A stretch of 64,000 bases of DNA from Streptomyces filipinensis (lineage in GTDB: Bacteria > Actinomycetota > Actinomycetes > Streptomycetales > Streptomycetaceae). Below the pieces are notes generated by a model. It had not been told where the DNA came from and did not search any database. It saw only the letters and a list, made by a program, of their open reading frames with translations. How positions within the stretch are numbered: the first letter of the stretch is position 1; each line of letters opens with the position of its first letter. A program made the translations under genes and the position numbers. The stretch lies in contig NZ_BMTD01000001.1 in assembly GCF_014649495.1 (NCBI RefSeq), forward strand, positions 496,001 through 560,000, in the 5' to 3' direction. This document shows, in pieces, positions 63,800 to 64,000 of this stretch.

Positions 63800-64000
63800 G
63801 TGGAACTCGCCCAAGTCCGGCTCCTGGTCAGCGACTTCGCCGCCTGCTACGGCTTCTACGCCGACGTCCTCGGCCTCAAGCCGCAGTCCGGGGCGACCGA
63901 GGGCCCGTACGAGAAGTTCAGCCCGCACGTCGGCTCCGCGGGGATCGCGCTGCAGGACCGGGCGATGATGGCCGAGGTCCTGGGTGAGCTGGGCGAGACC
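63800..64000 (+). CDS. VOC-family (glyoxalase-fold) protein, N-terminal part
   Basis: 67 codons before the window ends. VELAQVRLLVSDFAACYGFYADVLGL is the first beta-alpha-beta unit of the vicinal oxygen chelate fold (the position-dependent VSDFxxxYxFYxDVLG). EGPYEKFSPH continues it. Ring-cleaving dioxygenase, glyoxalase or antibiotic-binding roles are all possible; metal ligands beyond the first cannot be judged from the fragment. The GTG at 63800 follows GGGGGA, 17 bases after rsmE. Confidence 0.8.
   Translation, partial: MELAQVRLLVSDFAACYGFYADVLGLKPQSGATEGPYEKFSPHVGSAGIALQDRAMMAEVLGELGET

Overview
The window is a chromosomal core segment of a Streptomyces. The evidence is very high GC with GC-rich third codon positions, many GTG starts, an actinobacterial gene order (rne-rplU-rpmA-obg, proB/proA, nadD-LCP-rsfS, leuS, comEA-comEC, holA/rpsT/lepA, hemW, hrcA-dnaJ) and sporulation/teichoic-type wall genes. 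From memory the order resembles the S. coelicolor SCO2550-SCO2600 region; I could not check this. I see no integrase, transposase, phage, plasmid, CRISPR or large biosynthetic cluster.

Layout. (1) 1-2.9 kb: end of an RsbW-like ATPase, two membrane proteins (one built from PVG repeats) and a DUF2344 protein. (2) 3.1-10.2 kb: giant RNase E/G, ribosomal proteins L21 and L27, and the Obg GTPase, with leader and terminator hairpins. (3) 10.4-13.7 kb: two exported proteins, an FG-GAP repeat protein and a Tat-exported PhoD-type phosphatase. (4) 14.1-19.5 kb: a cell-wall glycopolymer block with a fused cytidylyltransferase/reductase, a CDP-glycerol glycerophosphotransferase-like polymerase and a GT2 glycosyltransferase. 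(5) 19.7-23 kb: proB and proA for proline synthesis. (6) 23.1-30.2 kb: two related single-pass membrane proteins, an M48 protease, two 54-residue membrane proteins, nadD, an LCP (PdtA-like) ligase, rsfS and a histidine phosphatase. (7) 30.2-34.8 kb: a 4.4-kb stretch between two identical tRNA-Ala(GGC) genes, holding an XRE regulator, an MFS pump, two tiny zinc-ribbon proteins and a GT-C mannosyltransferase-like protein. (8) 34.9-37.9 kb: a heme-type membrane protein coupled to a NuoF-ferredoxin fusion. (9) 38-41.2 kb: leuS behind a leader peptide and attenuator. (10) 41.3-49.4 kb: DegV, ComEA/ComEC, arylamine N-acetyltransferase and DNA polymerase III delta. (11) 49.4-56.5 kb: repeat-rich spacer, rpsT, lepA, acyl-CoA ligase and a SpoIIE-type phosphatase. 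(12) 56.5-64 kb: hemW, DUF3097, an MBL hydrolase, CIRCE-hrcA-dnaJ, nitronate monooxygenase, rsmE and the start of a VOC protein.

How it works together. Most genes are housekeeping: RNA decay, ribosome assembly (Obg, RsfS, RsmE, L21, L27, S20), translation (LeuS, LepA, tRNA-Ala), proline, NAD and heme metabolism, and heat shock. The distinctive theme is the spore/hyphal wall. The nucleotide-activating enzyme, polymerase, glycosyltransferase and LCP ligase could form one glycopolymer synthesis and attachment route, and the paired membrane proteins at 23.1-24.8 kb may belong with it.

Strongest non-routine observations: a leuS transcription attenuator with a Leu-Leu-Leu leader peptide; repeated arginine-rich modules on both sides of the RNase E core; the SVVFDE-motif membrane protein pair, each with a -10 box placed for leaderless transcription; a NuoF-like protein that has lost a cluster cysteine and is coupled to a heme membrane protein; and the tandem zinc-ribbon microproteins. 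All calls come from reading the sequence; nothing was searched or folded by computer.
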